A DNA stretch of 64,000 nucleotides, taken from Trachythela sp. YZ-2020. Lineage: Eukaryota; Cnidaria; Anthozoa; Malacalcyonacea; Clavulariidae. Under the pieces are notes generated by a model that saw only the letters and a list, made by a program, of their open reading frames with translations, was not told the DNA's origin and ran no database searches. Positions 49,122 through 61,700 of this stretch are shown here, in pieces; the first letter of the stretch is position 1, and each line of letters starts with the position of its first letter. Both the position numbers and the translations under genes were made by a program. The stretch spans positions 1 to 64,000 of the forward strand of contig JADLSH010000332.1 in NCBI GenBank assembly GCA_016169945.1. The letters are read 5' to 3'.

Positions 49122-49345
49122 TACTCGACTGTGATTGGTTGATTTCAGTGCAGTTAATCCCAAACAGCAGTGCAAAAATCTGTAATCACAGTGCAATTTT
49201 TTGTAATCAAAGTGCAATTTTCTGTAATCACAGTGCAATTTTCTGTAGTCACAGTTCAACCTTTTGTAATCATAGTGCAATTTTTGGAAATCACAGTGCA
49301 AAAATCTGTAATCACTCAGAACCAATCAAACTTGAGGTAGGTTCT
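49122..49345. repeat. 21-bp minisatellite bounded by inverted flanks
   Basis: Seven to eight units of AGTGCAATTTTCTGTAATCAC type occupy 49170-49316. The block is bracketed by GATTGGTTGATT (about 49133) and AACCAATCAAAC (about 49321), which are inverted relative to each other, so the array sits inside a foldback-like element. The open frames on both strands are repeat translations. Confidence 0.75.
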
Positions 49346-49680
49346 GTGCAAATTGCTCATCAAAACAAAACAACATGGCGCCCGCTCGCCTAACTTAATT
49401 TGGATTTTCGGGACGAAAATGACGACTTGAAAGTCATTTAAAAGGTGGAAAACTTAGTTTACATGAAATTCATAAGAAATCCGCATGATTCAGTTCACTT
49501 TCAAATGCTTGGCAATTCACACAGATAATAATAAATGGAGCGAAAACTTTATATCAGTGGACGGTTCACCGAAGGCCCGAAGCTAATAGGTTGAAAGTAT
49601 AATTGTATCGAACATTTTTATGCATATTATTAATAAGTAATAGCATGATTTCTCGTGAAATTTGGATATAACATGCACTC

Positions 49681-49754
49681 GTGAGTTTTTCAAAGACCTC
49701 AAAAAGCACTCGTCCTTCGGACTCGTGCTATTTTGAGGTCTTTGAAAAACTCAC
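49681..49754. repeat. Long hairpin, 36-bp arms
   Basis: 49681-49716 and 49719-49754 are near-perfect complements (GTGAGTTTTTCAAAGACCTC at the outside, GCACTCGTCC near the loop), with a loop of only a few bases. Similar in style to 17054-17114. Confidence 0.85.
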
Positions 49755-49842
49755 ACATACTATTACCTATATACTAATAGACAACATGGCATTACCATCA
49801 TATAATTATATACATGAACTTGTGGTTAGAGCTCGACAGCTG

Positions 49843-49915
49843 GACTCTGTAGCTCAGTTGGTTGGAGCGCTGCACCGGAATCGCAGGGCCGCAGGTTCAA
49901 TTCCTGCCAGGGACC
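49843..49915 (+). tRNA. tRNA-like cloverleaf of the array unit (representative)
   Basis: The 73-nt module folds by eye as a full cloverleaf. The acceptor is GACTCTG/CAGGGAC with one A-A mismatch. The D arm is GCTC/GAGC. The anticodon arm is CTGCA/CGCAG with one mismatch and loop CCGGAAT. The T arm is GCAGG/CCTGC with loop TTCAATT. The A box (TAGCTCAGTTGG) and B box (GGTTCAATTCC) are recognisable. The loop would place GGA as anticodon (Ser type), but position 33 is C instead of the near-universal U, so a working tRNA is doubtful. It is better viewed as a tRNA-derived pol III module. Confidence 0.6.
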
Positions 49916-49919
49916 TATA

Positions 49920-49936
49920 GTTGCATTTTTCGCAAC
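49920..49936 (+). terminator. Pol III-type T5 stop in a hairpin (representative unit)
   Basis: GTTGC and GCAAC arms enclose a loop holding TTTTT, 5 bases after the tRNA-like 3' end. A T-run downstream of a B box is a pol III stop. The same element recurs in nearly every unit. Confidence 0.55.
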
Positions 49937-51149
49937 TGTTCCTGGTTAGGTCTAATAAACGTATAGAATTTACACTCGATAATTTCCATCTACAAAAACC
50001 CTTCAACTATTATTCAATCGAGTGAGATGCCAACAAAATTTAATATTTACCCATAACCTAACATGGCATTACCATCATATATATACATGAACTTGTGGTT
50101 AGAGCTCGACAGCTGGACTCCGTAGCTCAGTTGGTTGGAGCGCTGCACCGGAATCACAGGGCCGCAGGTTCAATTCCTGCCAGGGACCTATAGTTGCATT
50201 TTCGCAACTGTTCCTGGTTAGGTCTAATAAACGTATAGAATTTACACTCGATAATTTCCATCTACAAAACCCTTCAACTATTATTCAATCGAGTGAGATG
50301 CCAACAAAATTTAATATTTACCCATAACCTAACATGGCATTACCATCATATATATACATGAACTTGTGGTTAGAGCTCGACAGCTGGACTCTGTAGCTCA
50401 GTTGGTTGGAGCGCTGCACCGGAATCGCAGGGCCGCAGATTCAATTCCTGCCAGGGACCTATAGTTGCATTTTTCGCAACTGTTCCTGGTTAGGTCTAAT
50501 AAACGTATAGAATTTACACTCGATAATTTCCATCTACAAAACCCTTCAACTATTATTCAATCGAGTGAGATGGCAACAAAATTTAGTATTTACCCATAAC
50601 CTAACATGGCATTACCATCATATATATACATGAACTTGTGGTTAGAGCTCGACAGCTGGACTCTGTAGCTCAGTTGGTTGGAGCGCTGCACCGGAATCGC
50701 AGGGCCGCAGATTCAATTCCTGCCAGGGACCTATAGTTGCATTTTTCGCAACTGTTCCTGGTTAGGTCTAATAAACGTATAGAATTTACACTCGATAATT
50801 TCCATCTACAAAAACCCTTCAACTATTATTCAATCGAGTGAGATGGCAACAAAATTTAGTATTTACCCATAACCTAACATGGCATTACCATCATATATAT
50901 ACATGAACTTGTGGTTAGAGCTCGACAGCTGGACTCTGTAGCTCAGTTGGTTGGAGCGCTGCACCGGAATCGCAGGGCCGCAGTTTCAATTCCTGCCAGG
51001 GACCTATAGTTGCATTTTTCGCAACTGTTCCTGGTTAGGTCTAATAAACGTATAGAATTTACACTCGATAATTTCCATGTACAAAAACCCTTCAACTATT
51101 ATTCAATCGAGTGAGATGGCAACAAAATTTAGTATTTACCCATAACCTG

Positions 51150-52727
51150 GCTGATAGTTGTGCTCAATCCAACTCTGGTATTTCCCTTAATAACAGCCCA
51201 AATGAATGGGATTTTGATGAAATTCTCCGGTATAAAGACAAGGAATGCTTTGTTTATGTTAAAAAGCGTATCAGATGGATGGACAATCTCGAAATGCTGA
51301 AAATCTTTACAAAATGTGCCATTGACCAGATTGGCATATGGTCGTCGCCCGGAGGCAAATACAGAAAATTTACAAGCACTAACTCTGATCTAATTCTCGG
51401 CTGGAACTATGAACTATAGGTACGCTATCATTCCACGGAAAAACAGGCAACTGTTTAAGTGAACTACTTATTAATATCTGTATGAATAAGGAAAGCCTGC
51501 CGGTATATTTTACGGACTCCGAGGCAGTCACTTCAAACACAGTGTCTGAGAATGCTTCAAATACCAACAAATCATTGCATGACGGACAAAAGGAGCACAG
51601 CACTTTTGAAATACCCAGTGATAGTGGTAGCGTTAATAATACTAAAAGCGTGTCATCTCCTATATCCTGCGATAACTCAACGCTTGTAGAGCTGCAAGAC
51701 TTTATTGACCAATCGTTTCTAAACATGACGGTGCAGAATAACAACAATTTGCCTCCCGTTCAAGTTATTGACAGCTCTACCCCATTCCGTATACGTGTAC
51801 TAGATAGTAACTCGGCTACTATAGATGAACGATTTACTACGTTTAAAGAAGAAATTGTATCGAAGGTGGCTGCTTTAACAGCTAATTTTTCAGAACAGAG
51901 TGAAATTATTTACCAAAATAAACAAGACTTATGTAAATTAACGAAAGAAAATTTGAATTTGAAGTCACGTCTTGCTATATTAGAAGAGAAAGTTTTCTCC
52001 GAGAATAAATCAACCTTGTTAATAGGCCCCGGTAAAAGTAATGATGTTACTAATAATACCAGAGAAAAAAACAAGCCAGACTGCCATACCAAGCGGCTAT
52101 CCTCAACCTACCAATAAATCTTTCAATGCATCCCACCCATGCACTTCAACTGAAACAAAAGACCGAAATAATGTTGAATTAATTATCGTGGAAAACCTTG
52201 CCAAACAGGGGAAATTTAAAGGTCATGAAGTCGCAGCATCTAAACAAACATCATTCTGTGACAAGAATAAACGTAACTCGGCCGGAAACAGCTTTGAACA
52301 TAGCCGAAAACATTGCGGAACAGTCAATAAATATTGTAAACAATCCATCCCTTGTCCGTTTCTTTCCCGCCGCGGTTGGTGCCTAAAAGGTAATAATTGC
52401 GACTTTTATCATCAGCAATCGTTAGACCAAACAAGTAAAACACCTTGCCCCAGTACAAATCCTATTCAAATAGAACAAAGCTGTCATTATAATGTTCCTG
52501 GTAGACAATCTTGCTCTAGTTATTTACATGATCGTGGTCAACAATTTCAAAGCATCCCAGTACGTATCACTCACCGCCCACTGCCAGTGAACCCAGAGAA
52601 AGTAAATAAATATAGACGTGCGTACCGGAGTCAGGTTTTTCGACATCGACATCAGACAGACTGGCTCAGGCATCTGGAGCTGGTCCGCAAAATAACTCGG
52701 TCACAAACTGTTTCTATTCTAACCTAA
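51150..52727 (+). pseudogene. LINE ORF1: N-terminal domain, coiled coil, CCCH zinc finger
   Basis: There are three open segments in different frames. 51150-51419 contains WDFDEILRYKDKECFVYVKK and IWSSPGGKYRKFTS, a conserved N-terminal module of such ORF1s. 51482-52117 is Ser/Asn-rich and ends in a heptad-like coiled coil (LCKLTKENLNLKSRLAILEE). 52041-52727 carries CPFLSRRGWCLKGNNCDFYH, a CCCH (C-x8-C-x5-C-x3-H) zinc finger. ORF1 proteins bind the LINE RNA. Frameshifts near 51420 and 52090 break it. Confidence 0.75.
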
Positions 52728-52739
52728 TTGTTGTGCCTA

Positions 52740-55623
52740 CGGTCTCTTCTACTTCTAAATGTGAACTTACTAACTTATTTGATTTTTCTCTTCTTAATGC
52801 CAGATCGGTTAGAAACAAGACTATGATTATTAAAGATTTTGTTGTGGATAAAAATACTGATATGATATTCTTGCTTTGACGGAAACTTGGCTCCCTCCAA
52901 GTGGGAACGATTTGATTATTGGGGATCTATGCCCAACAGGTTATAGTTTTCTGCATACACCGAGACATGGATCAATTGGTGGGGGCGTTGGTCTCTTATT
53001 CAAGGAAAGTCTTAATATTAAGCGTAATGCACAGGAGGTATTTAGGTCATTTGAATACCTTGACAGTTCTTTTTTGAACTTTCTACATATTAGAATTATT
53101 GTTGTATATCGGCCGCCTCCTTCATCGGCTAACTCATTGACATCTACTCTATTTTTCGAAGAGTTCTCATCCTTTTTGGAAGGAATCATTGTATCACCCG
53201 GGCAACTCTTGATAGCCGGAGATTTCAATTTTCATCTGGACAATCCTAATGACCCTCTTACTAAACAGTTCGTGGATCTTCTCGCTTCCTTTGATTTGAA
53301 GCAGTACATTTCTGGATCAACACATGCTAGTGGTCACACACTGGATTTAATTATAACGCGATCTGAAGAAAACATTGTTAACCATTACAACATCTTCGAT
53401 CCTCTGATCTCTGATCATTCAGTTGTGCATTTACAACTATTAATTAGGAAACCGAAATTTGTGAAGAAACATTTGCTTCTTCGTAACTTGCGGGCGGTTA
53501 ATATTCATAAATTCAAAACGGATGTACTAAACTCTTTTCTTCTTAAGAATTTTACGACTATGGATTTGGTATCACTGGTGAATGAGTATGATTGTCTTCA
53601 TACTATCTTAGATAACCATGCACCGATTAAATCCCGAAATTACATTGCGCCCTAAGGCACCCTGGTATACTAACGAAATCGATGATAAGAAACGAATTCG
53701 GAGACAACTTGAGAGAAAATGGCATAAAACAAGGACGAATGCTGATTGGAATCGCTATAAACAACAATGTTATGCTGTAAATAAACTTATCGACTCCTCA
53801 AAATCGGCTTACTATACCGATTTAATTAATAATGGATCATCTGATCAAAAACCCTTTTAGGACTGTAAGCAATTTGCTGCATACAAATACGATTATTCGC
53901 TATCCATCTTCTCCTGACCTAATGTCACTTGCCAACTCATTTAGTGATTTCTTTACTCAGAAAATTGTTAAAATACGAGGTGATATCGAAGATGAACTCT
54001 TGATTAAAAACATAGAAAATCCTATACCTGATGCTGATTCATGTCCTTATGAATTTCACACCTTCAGGAGGTTGGAAAAGATGAGGTGCTCCATTTGATC
54101 CAACGTGTCGCAACTAAATCCTGTTCTCTGGATCCACTCCCGGTGGTCATGCTAAATCACTGTTTTAAAGACATCTTACCCGTTGTAGCTAGAATAATTA
54201 ACCTCTCCTTGGAAAGTGGTAAAATGCCTGACTCTTTGAAGATTGCTGTTGTTCAACCGTTATTAAAAAAGTACAATCTTTCCTATGAAGAATTCTGCAG
54301 TTTTCGTCCAATATCAAATTTGAAATTTGTCTCGAAATCTATTGAGAAAGCAGTTGCTGTACAATTAACTGATTATCTTACTGAAAATCATCTACATGAG
54401 AAATTCCAGTCTGCTTATAAACCTTGTCATAGTACTGAAACAGCGCTATTGAGGGTTCAAAATGATATCCTTCAAGCCCTAGATAACGGTGATTCTGTTA
54501 TTCTTGTCCTACTGGATCTGTCGGCGGCTTTTGATACAGTGGATCATTTAATGTTATTAACAAGACTATCGAAACGCTTTGGCATAAGGGGTCGTGTGTT
54601 GGATTGGCTTACCTCATACCTTACATCCAGGAAACAGTTTATTCGTGTTGAGGGAACTGATTCGTTATTGAGTGATCTTGATTGTGGTGTACCTCAGGGA
54701 TCTGTGTTGGGTCCTCTGTTGTATTCACTCTATACTGCCCCTCTCGCGGATGTGGCTAGGCGCCACAATCTGCGTTTTCACTTTTTCTGATGATGGACAA
54801 CTTTACATTGCATTCAAAACGAATGATCGTGATGATTTAATATCATCTAAGATCCGTATGGAGAAATGTATACTTGAATTGGGAAACTGGTTGATGTTGA
54901 ATAAATTGAAACTAAATAGTGGCAAAACGGAGCTTATATTAGTCCATTCACGCTATCATCTGATGCCTCCTTAAATTATATCATGGTGGGAAAGGAAAAA
55001 ATTGTGCCAACTGTTTCAGCAAGAAATCTGGGGGTGATTTTTGATGAGTGGATCAAATTGGGCGAACATATTAATGGTATCTGCAAGTCAGCTTACTACC
55101 ATATTAGGAATATTTCAAGAATTAAGAAGTATCTACCTCGAAATTGTTTAGAAATAATTATTCATGCATTTATAACCTCAAGATTGGATTATTGTAACTC
55201 CTGTTGTATGGTGTACCCAAATATTTGCTTCAGAAGCTTCAGAGAGTCCAAAATACTGCAGCTCGTTTACTAACTGATACTAAGAAATCGGCACATATCA
55301 CCCCAGTTCTTATCGAATTGCATTGGTTACCTGTCCAATACCGTATTCAATTCAAGATTATACTTCTTGTCTACAAAGCTGTTAATGATCTTGCTCCATC
55401 GTATCTGAAGGAACTTATGCTGTGTCGTACTTCGCAGCGTACTCTTCGATCAAATGGAAATGAATTGCTCCAGATTCCTTATTCTAGACTAAAGACATAT
55501 GGAGACAGATCGTTCTGTGTTGCTGGACCAAGATTGTGGAATGATTTACCTGTTCATCTTCGGATGTGTGAATCATTAACCATTTTTAAGTATCTTAAAA
55601 CATATCTTTTAACTTGTTTTTAA
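52740..55623 (+). pseudogene. LINE ORF2: APE endonuclease and L2-type reverse transcriptase
   Basis: The endonuclease has LNARSVRNK, LTETWLPPSGND, VVYRPPPSS, IAGDFNFHLD and SDHSVVHL (52800-53430). The linker has PWYTNEIDDKKRIRRQLERKW. The RT has FRPISNLKFVSKSIEK, SAYKPCHSTETALLR, LVLLDLSAAFDTVDH and CGVPQGSVLGPLLYSLYTAPL. A frameshift at the YADD-equivalent (FSDDGQL, near 54785) follows, then the C-terminal LHWLPVQYRIQFKI. About seven frameshifts but few stops, so loss of function is fairly recent. Clade L2 is inferred from motif wording. Confidence 0.85.
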
Positions 55624-55755
55624 ATAGTGTATGATGTATTCTATAGTTTTAACATTCTTAACACTAGTTTTAATATTGGATTTTGTATTACTGTAAAGCG
55701 CCTAGAACAGTCTTGGTTTGTGCGCTATATAAATGTTTATTATTATTATTATTAT

Positions 55756-58700
55756 TAACCTAACATGGCATTACCATCATATATATACATGAACTTGTGG
55801 TTAGAGCTCGACAGCTGGACTCTGTAGCTCAGTTGGTTGGAGCGCTGCACCGGAATCGCAGGGCCGCAGATTCAATTCCTGCCAGGGACCTATAGTTGCA
55901 TTTTTCGCAACTGTTCCTGGTTAGGTCTAATAAACGTATAGAATTTACACTCGATAATTTCCATGTACAAAAACCCTTCAACTATTATTCAATCGAGTGA
56001 GATGGCAACAAAATTTAGTATTTACCCATAACCTAACATGGCATTACCATCATATATATACATGAACTTGTGGTTAGAGCTCGACAGCTGGACTCTGTAG
56101 CTCAGTTGGTTGGAGCGCTGCACTGGAATCGCAGGGCCGCAGATTCAATTCCTGCCAGGGACCTATAGTTGCATTTTTCGCAACTGTTCCTGGTTAGGTC
56201 TAATAAACGTATAGAATTTACACTCGATAATTTCCATCTACAAAAACCCTTCAACTATTATTCAATCGAGTGAGATGCCAACAAAATTTAATATTTACCC
56301 ATAACCTAACATGGCATTACCATCATATATATACATGAACTTGTGGTTAGAGCTCGACAGCTGGACTCTGTAGCTCAGTTGGTTGGAGCGCTGCACCGGA
56401 ATCGCAGGGCCGCAGGTTCAATTCCTGCCAGGGACCTATAGTTGCATTTTTCGCAACTGTTCCTGGTTAGGTCTAATAAACGTATAGAATTTACACTCGA
56501 TAATTTCCATCTACAAAACCCTTCAACTATTATTCAATCGAGTGAGATGCCAACAAAATTTAATATTTACCCATAACCTAACATGGCATTACCATCATAT
56601 ATATACATGAACTTGTGGTTAGAGCTCGACAGCTGGACTCCGTAGCTCAGTTGGTTGGAGCGCTGCACCGGAATCGCAGGGCCGCAGGTTCAATTCCTGC
56701 CAGGGACCTATAGTTGCATTTTTCGCAACTGTTCCTGGTTAGGTCTAATAAACGTATAGAATTTACACTCGATAATTTCCATCTACAAAAACCCTTCAAC
56801 TATTATTCAATCGAGTGAGATGCCAACAAAATTTAATATTTACCCATAACCTAACATGGCATTACCGTCATATATATATACATGAACTTGTGGTTAGAGC
56901 TCGACAGCTGGACTCTGTAGCTCAGTTGGTTGGAGCGCTGCACCGGAATCGCAGGGCCGCAGGTTCAATTCCTGCCAGGGACCTATAGTTGCATTTTTCG
57001 CAACTGTTCCTGGTTAGGTCTAATAAACGTATAGAATTTACACTCGATAATTTCCATCTACAAAAACCCTTCAACTATTATTCAATCGAGTGAGATGCCA
57101 ACAAAATTTAATATTTACCCATAACCTAACATGGCATTACCATCATATATATACATGAACTTGTGGTTAGAGCTCGACAGCTGGACTCCGTAGCTCAGTT
57201 GGTTGGAGCGCTGCACCGGAATCGCAGGGCCGCAGGTTCAATTCCTGCCAGGGACCTATAGTTGCATTTTTCGCAACTGTTCCTGGTTAGGTCTAATAAA
57301 CGTATAGAATTTACACTCGATAATTTCCATCTACATAAACCCTTCAACTATTATTCAATCGAGTGAGATGCCAACAAAATTTAATATTTACCCATAACCT
57401 AACATGGCATTACCATCATATATATATACATGAACTTGTGGTTAGAGCTCGACAGCTGGACTCTGTAGTTCAGTTGGTTGGAGCGCTCCACCGGAATCGC
57501 AGCGCCGCAGATTCAATTCCTGCCAGGGACCTATAGTTGCATTTTTCGCAACTGTTCCTGGTTAGGTCTAATAAACGTATAGAATTTACACTCGATAATT
57601 TCCATCTACAAAAACCTTCAACTATTATTCAATCGAGTGAGATGCCAACAAAATTTAATATTTACCCATAACCTAACATGGCATTACCATCATATATATA
57701 CATGAACTTGTGGTTAGAGCTCGACAGCTGGACTCTGTAGCTCAGTTGGTTGGAGCGCTGCACCGGAATCGCAGGGCCGCAGGTCCAATTCCTGCCATAG
57801 ACCTATAGTTGCATTTTTCGCAACTGTTCCTGGTTAGGTCTAATAAACGTATAGAATTTACACTCGATAATTTCCATCTACAAAAACCCTTCAACTATTA
57901 TTCAATCGAGTGAGATGCCAACAAAATTTAATATTTACCCATAACCTAACATGGCATTACCATCATATATATACATGAACTTGTGGTTAGAGCTCCACAG
58001 CTGGACTCTGTAGCTCAGTTGGTTGGAGCGCTGCACCGGAATCGCAGGGCCGCAGATTCAATTCCTGCCAGGGACCTATAGTTGCATTTTTCGCAACTGT
58101 TCCTGGTTAGGTCTAATAAACGTATAGAATTTACACTCGATAATTTCCATCTACAAAAACCCTTCAACTATTATTCAATCGAGTGAGATGGCAACAAAAT
58201 TTAGTATTTACCCATAACCTAACATGGCATTACCATCATATATATACATGAACTTGTGGTTAGAGCTCGACAGCTGGACTCTGTAGCTCAGTTGGTTGGA
58301 GCGCTGCACCGGAATCGCAGGGCCGCAGATTCAATTCCTGCCAGGGACCTATAGTTGCATTTTTCGCAACTGTTCCTGGTTAGGTCTAATAAACGTATAG
58401 AATTTACACTCGATAATTTCCATGTACAAAAACCCTTCAACTATTATTCAATCTAGTGAGATGGCAACAAAATTTAGTATTTACCCATAACCTAACATGG
58501 CATTACCATCATATATATACATGAACTTGTGGTTAGAGCTCGACAGCTGGACTCTGTAGCTCAGTTGGTTGGAGCGCTGCACCGGAATCGCAGGGCCGCA
58601 GATTCAATTCCTGCCAGAGACCTATAGTTGCATTTTTCGCAACTGTTCCTGGTTAGGTCTAATAAACGTATAGAATTTACACTCGATAATTTCCATCTAC

Positions 58701-61700
58701 AAAAACCCTTCAACTATTATTCAATCGAGTGAGATGCCAACAAAATTTAATATTTACCCATAACCTAACATGGCATTACCATCATATATATACATGAACT
58801 TGTGGTTAGAGCTCGACAGCTGGACTCTGTAGCTCAGTTGGTTGAGCGCTGCACCGGAATCGCAGGGCCGCAGATTCAATTCCTGCCAGGGACCTATAGT
58901 TGCATTTTTCGCAACTGTTCCTGGTTAGGTCTAATAAACGTATAGAATTTACACATGATAATTTCCATCTACAAAAACCCTTCAACTATTATTCAATCGA
59001 GTGAGATGGCAACAAAATTTAGTATTTACCCATAACCTAACATGGCATTACCATCATATATATACATGAACTTGTGGTTAGAGCTCGACAGCTGGACTCT
59101 GTAGCTCAGTTGGTTGAGCGCTGCACCGGAATCGCAGGGCCGCAGATTCAATTCCTGCCAGAGACCTATAGTTGCATTTTTCGCAACTGTTCCTGGTTAG
59201 GTCTAATAAACGTATAGAATTTACACTGATAATTTCCATCTACAAAACCCTTCAACTATTATTCAATCGAGTGAGATGCAACAAAATTTAGTATTTACCC
59301 ATAACCTAACATGGCTTTACCATCATATATATACATGAACTTGTGGTTAGAGCTCGACAGCTGTACTCTGTAGCTCAGTTGGTTAGAGCGCTGCACCGGA
59401 ATCGCAGGGCCGCAGATTCAATTCCTGCCAGGGACCTATAGTTGCATTTTTCGCAACTGTTCCTGGTTAGGTCTAATAAACGTATAGAATTTACACTCGA
59501 TAATTTCCATCTACAAAAACCCTTCAACTATTATTCAATCGAGTGAGATGCCAACAAAATTTAATATTTACCCATAACCTAACATGGCATTACCATCATA
59601 TATATACATGAACTTGTGGTTAGAGCTCGACAGCTGGACTCTGTAGCTCAGTTGGTTAGAGCGCTGCACCGGAATCGCAGGGCCGCAAGTTCAATTCCTG
59701 CCAGGACCTATAGTTGCACTTTTCGCAGCTGTTCCTGGTGAGGTCTAATAAACGTATAGAATTTACAATCGATAATTTCCATCTACAAAAACCCCTCAAC
59801 TATTATTCAATCGAGTGAGATGCCAACAAAATTTAATATTTACCCATAACCTAACATGGCATTACCATCATATATATACATGAACTTGTGGTTAGAGCTC
59901 GACAGCTGGACTCTGTAGCTCAGTTGGTTGGAGCGCTGCACCGGAATCGCAGGGCCGCAGGTTCAATTCCTGCCAGGGACCTATAGTTGCATTTTTCGCA
60001 ACTGTTCCTGGTTAGGTCTAATAAACGTATAGAATTTACACTGATAATTTCCATCTACAAAACCCTTCAACTATTATTCAATCGAGTGAGATGCCAACAA
60101 AATTTAATATTTACCCATAACCTAACATGGCATTACCATCATATATATACATGAACTTGTGGTTAGAGCTCGACAGCTGGACTCTGTAGTTCAGTTGGTT
60201 GGAGCGCTCCACCGGAATCGCAGGGCCGCAGATTCAATTCCTGCCAGGGAACTATAGTTGCATTTTTCGCAACTGTTCCTGGTTAGGTCTAATAAACGTA
60301 TAGAATTTACACTCGATAATTTCCATCTACAAAAACCCTTCAACTATTATTCAATCGAGTGAGATGCCAACAAAATTTAATATTTACCCATAACCTAACA
60401 TGGCATTACCATCATATATATACATGAACTTGTGGTTAGAGCTCGACAGCTGGACTCTGTAGCTCAGTAGCCGCAGGTTCAATTCCTGCCAGGGACCTAT
60501 AGTTGCATTTTTCGCAACTGTTCCTGGTTAGGTCTAATAAACGTATAGAATTTACACTCGATAATTTCCATCTACAAAACCCTTCAACTATTATTCAATC
60601 GAGTGAGATGCCAACAAAATTTAATATTTACCCATAACCTAACATGGCATTACCATCATATATATACATGAACTTGTGGTTAGAGCTCGACAGCTGGACT
60701 CTGTAGCTCAGTTGGTTGGAGCGCTGCACCGGAATCGCAGGGCCGCAGGTTCAAATCCTGCCAGGGACCTACAGTTGCATTTTTCGCAGCTGTTCCTGGT
60801 TAGGTCTAATAAACGTATAGAATTTACACATGATTATTTCCATGTACAAAAACCCTTCAACTATTATTCAATCGAGTGAGATGCCAACAAAATTTAATAT
60901 TTACCCATAACCTAACATGGCATTACCATCATATATATATACATGAACTTGTGGTTAGAGCTCGACAGCTGGACTCTGTAGCTCAGTTGGTTAGAGCGCT
61001 GCACTGGAATCGCAGGGCCGCAGGTTCAATTCCTGCCAGGGACCTATAGTTGCATTTTTCGCAGCTGTTCCTGGTTAGGTCTAATAAACGTATAGAATTT
61101 ACACTCGATAATTTCCATCTACAAAACCCTTCAACTATTATTCAATCGAGTGAGATGCCAACAAAATTTAATATTTACCCATAACCTAACATGGCATTAC
61201 CATCATATATATACATGAACTTGTGGTTAGAGCTCGACAGCTGGACTCTTCAGCTCAGTGGGTTAGAGAGCTGCACCAGAATCGCAGGGCCGCAGCTTCA
61301 ATTCCTGCCATAGACCTATAGTTGCATTTTTCGCAGCTGTTCCTGGTTAGGTCTAATAAACGTATAGAATTTACACTCGATAATTTCCATCTACAAAAAC
61401 CCTTCAACTGTTATTCAATCGAGTGAGATGCCAACAAAATTTAATATTTACCCATAACCTAACATGGCATTACCATCATATATATACATGAACTTGTGGT
61501 TAGAGCTCGACAGCTGGACTCTGTAGCTCAGTTGGTTAGAGCGCTGCACCGGAATCGGAGAGCCGCAGATTCAATTCCTGCCAGGGACCTATAGTTGCAT
61601 TTTTCGCAGCTGTTCCTGGTTAGGTCTAATAAACGTATAGAATGTACACTCGATAATTTCCATCTACAAAAACCTTTCAACTATTATTCAATCGAGTGCA

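Larger units (their letters stand above)
49784..51148 (+). repeat. tRNA-like tandem array, block 1 (5 units)
   Basis: Units start (ACATGGCATTACC) at 49784, 50061, 50332, 50604 and 50877, with periods of 271-277 bp. Each unit has a 5' AT-rich leader, a tRNA-like module, a hairpin with T5, and a tail with CACTCGAT/ATCGAGTG inverted words. The array is interrupted at 51148 by a LINE and continues at 55756. Confidence 0.95.
51149..55755 (+). mobile_element. Near-full-length L2-type LINE inserted in the tRNA-like array
   Basis: A 4.6-kb element with ORF1, ORF2 and a (TTA)n tail lies between two halves of one array unit. TAACCT flanks it on both sides (51143-51148 and 55756-55761), consistent with a 6-bp target duplication, although the T could come from the TTA tail. 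The 3' end GCGCTATATAAATG before (TTA)n is typical of L2/CR1-type LINEs. Array units on the two sides belong to the same variant type. Confidence 0.9.

Noticed and set aside
49843..49915. Functional tRNA-Ser(GGA) gene cluster
   Set aside because: Position 33 is C, and both acceptor and anticodon stems have mismatches, so decoding function is not supported; kept as tRNA-like.
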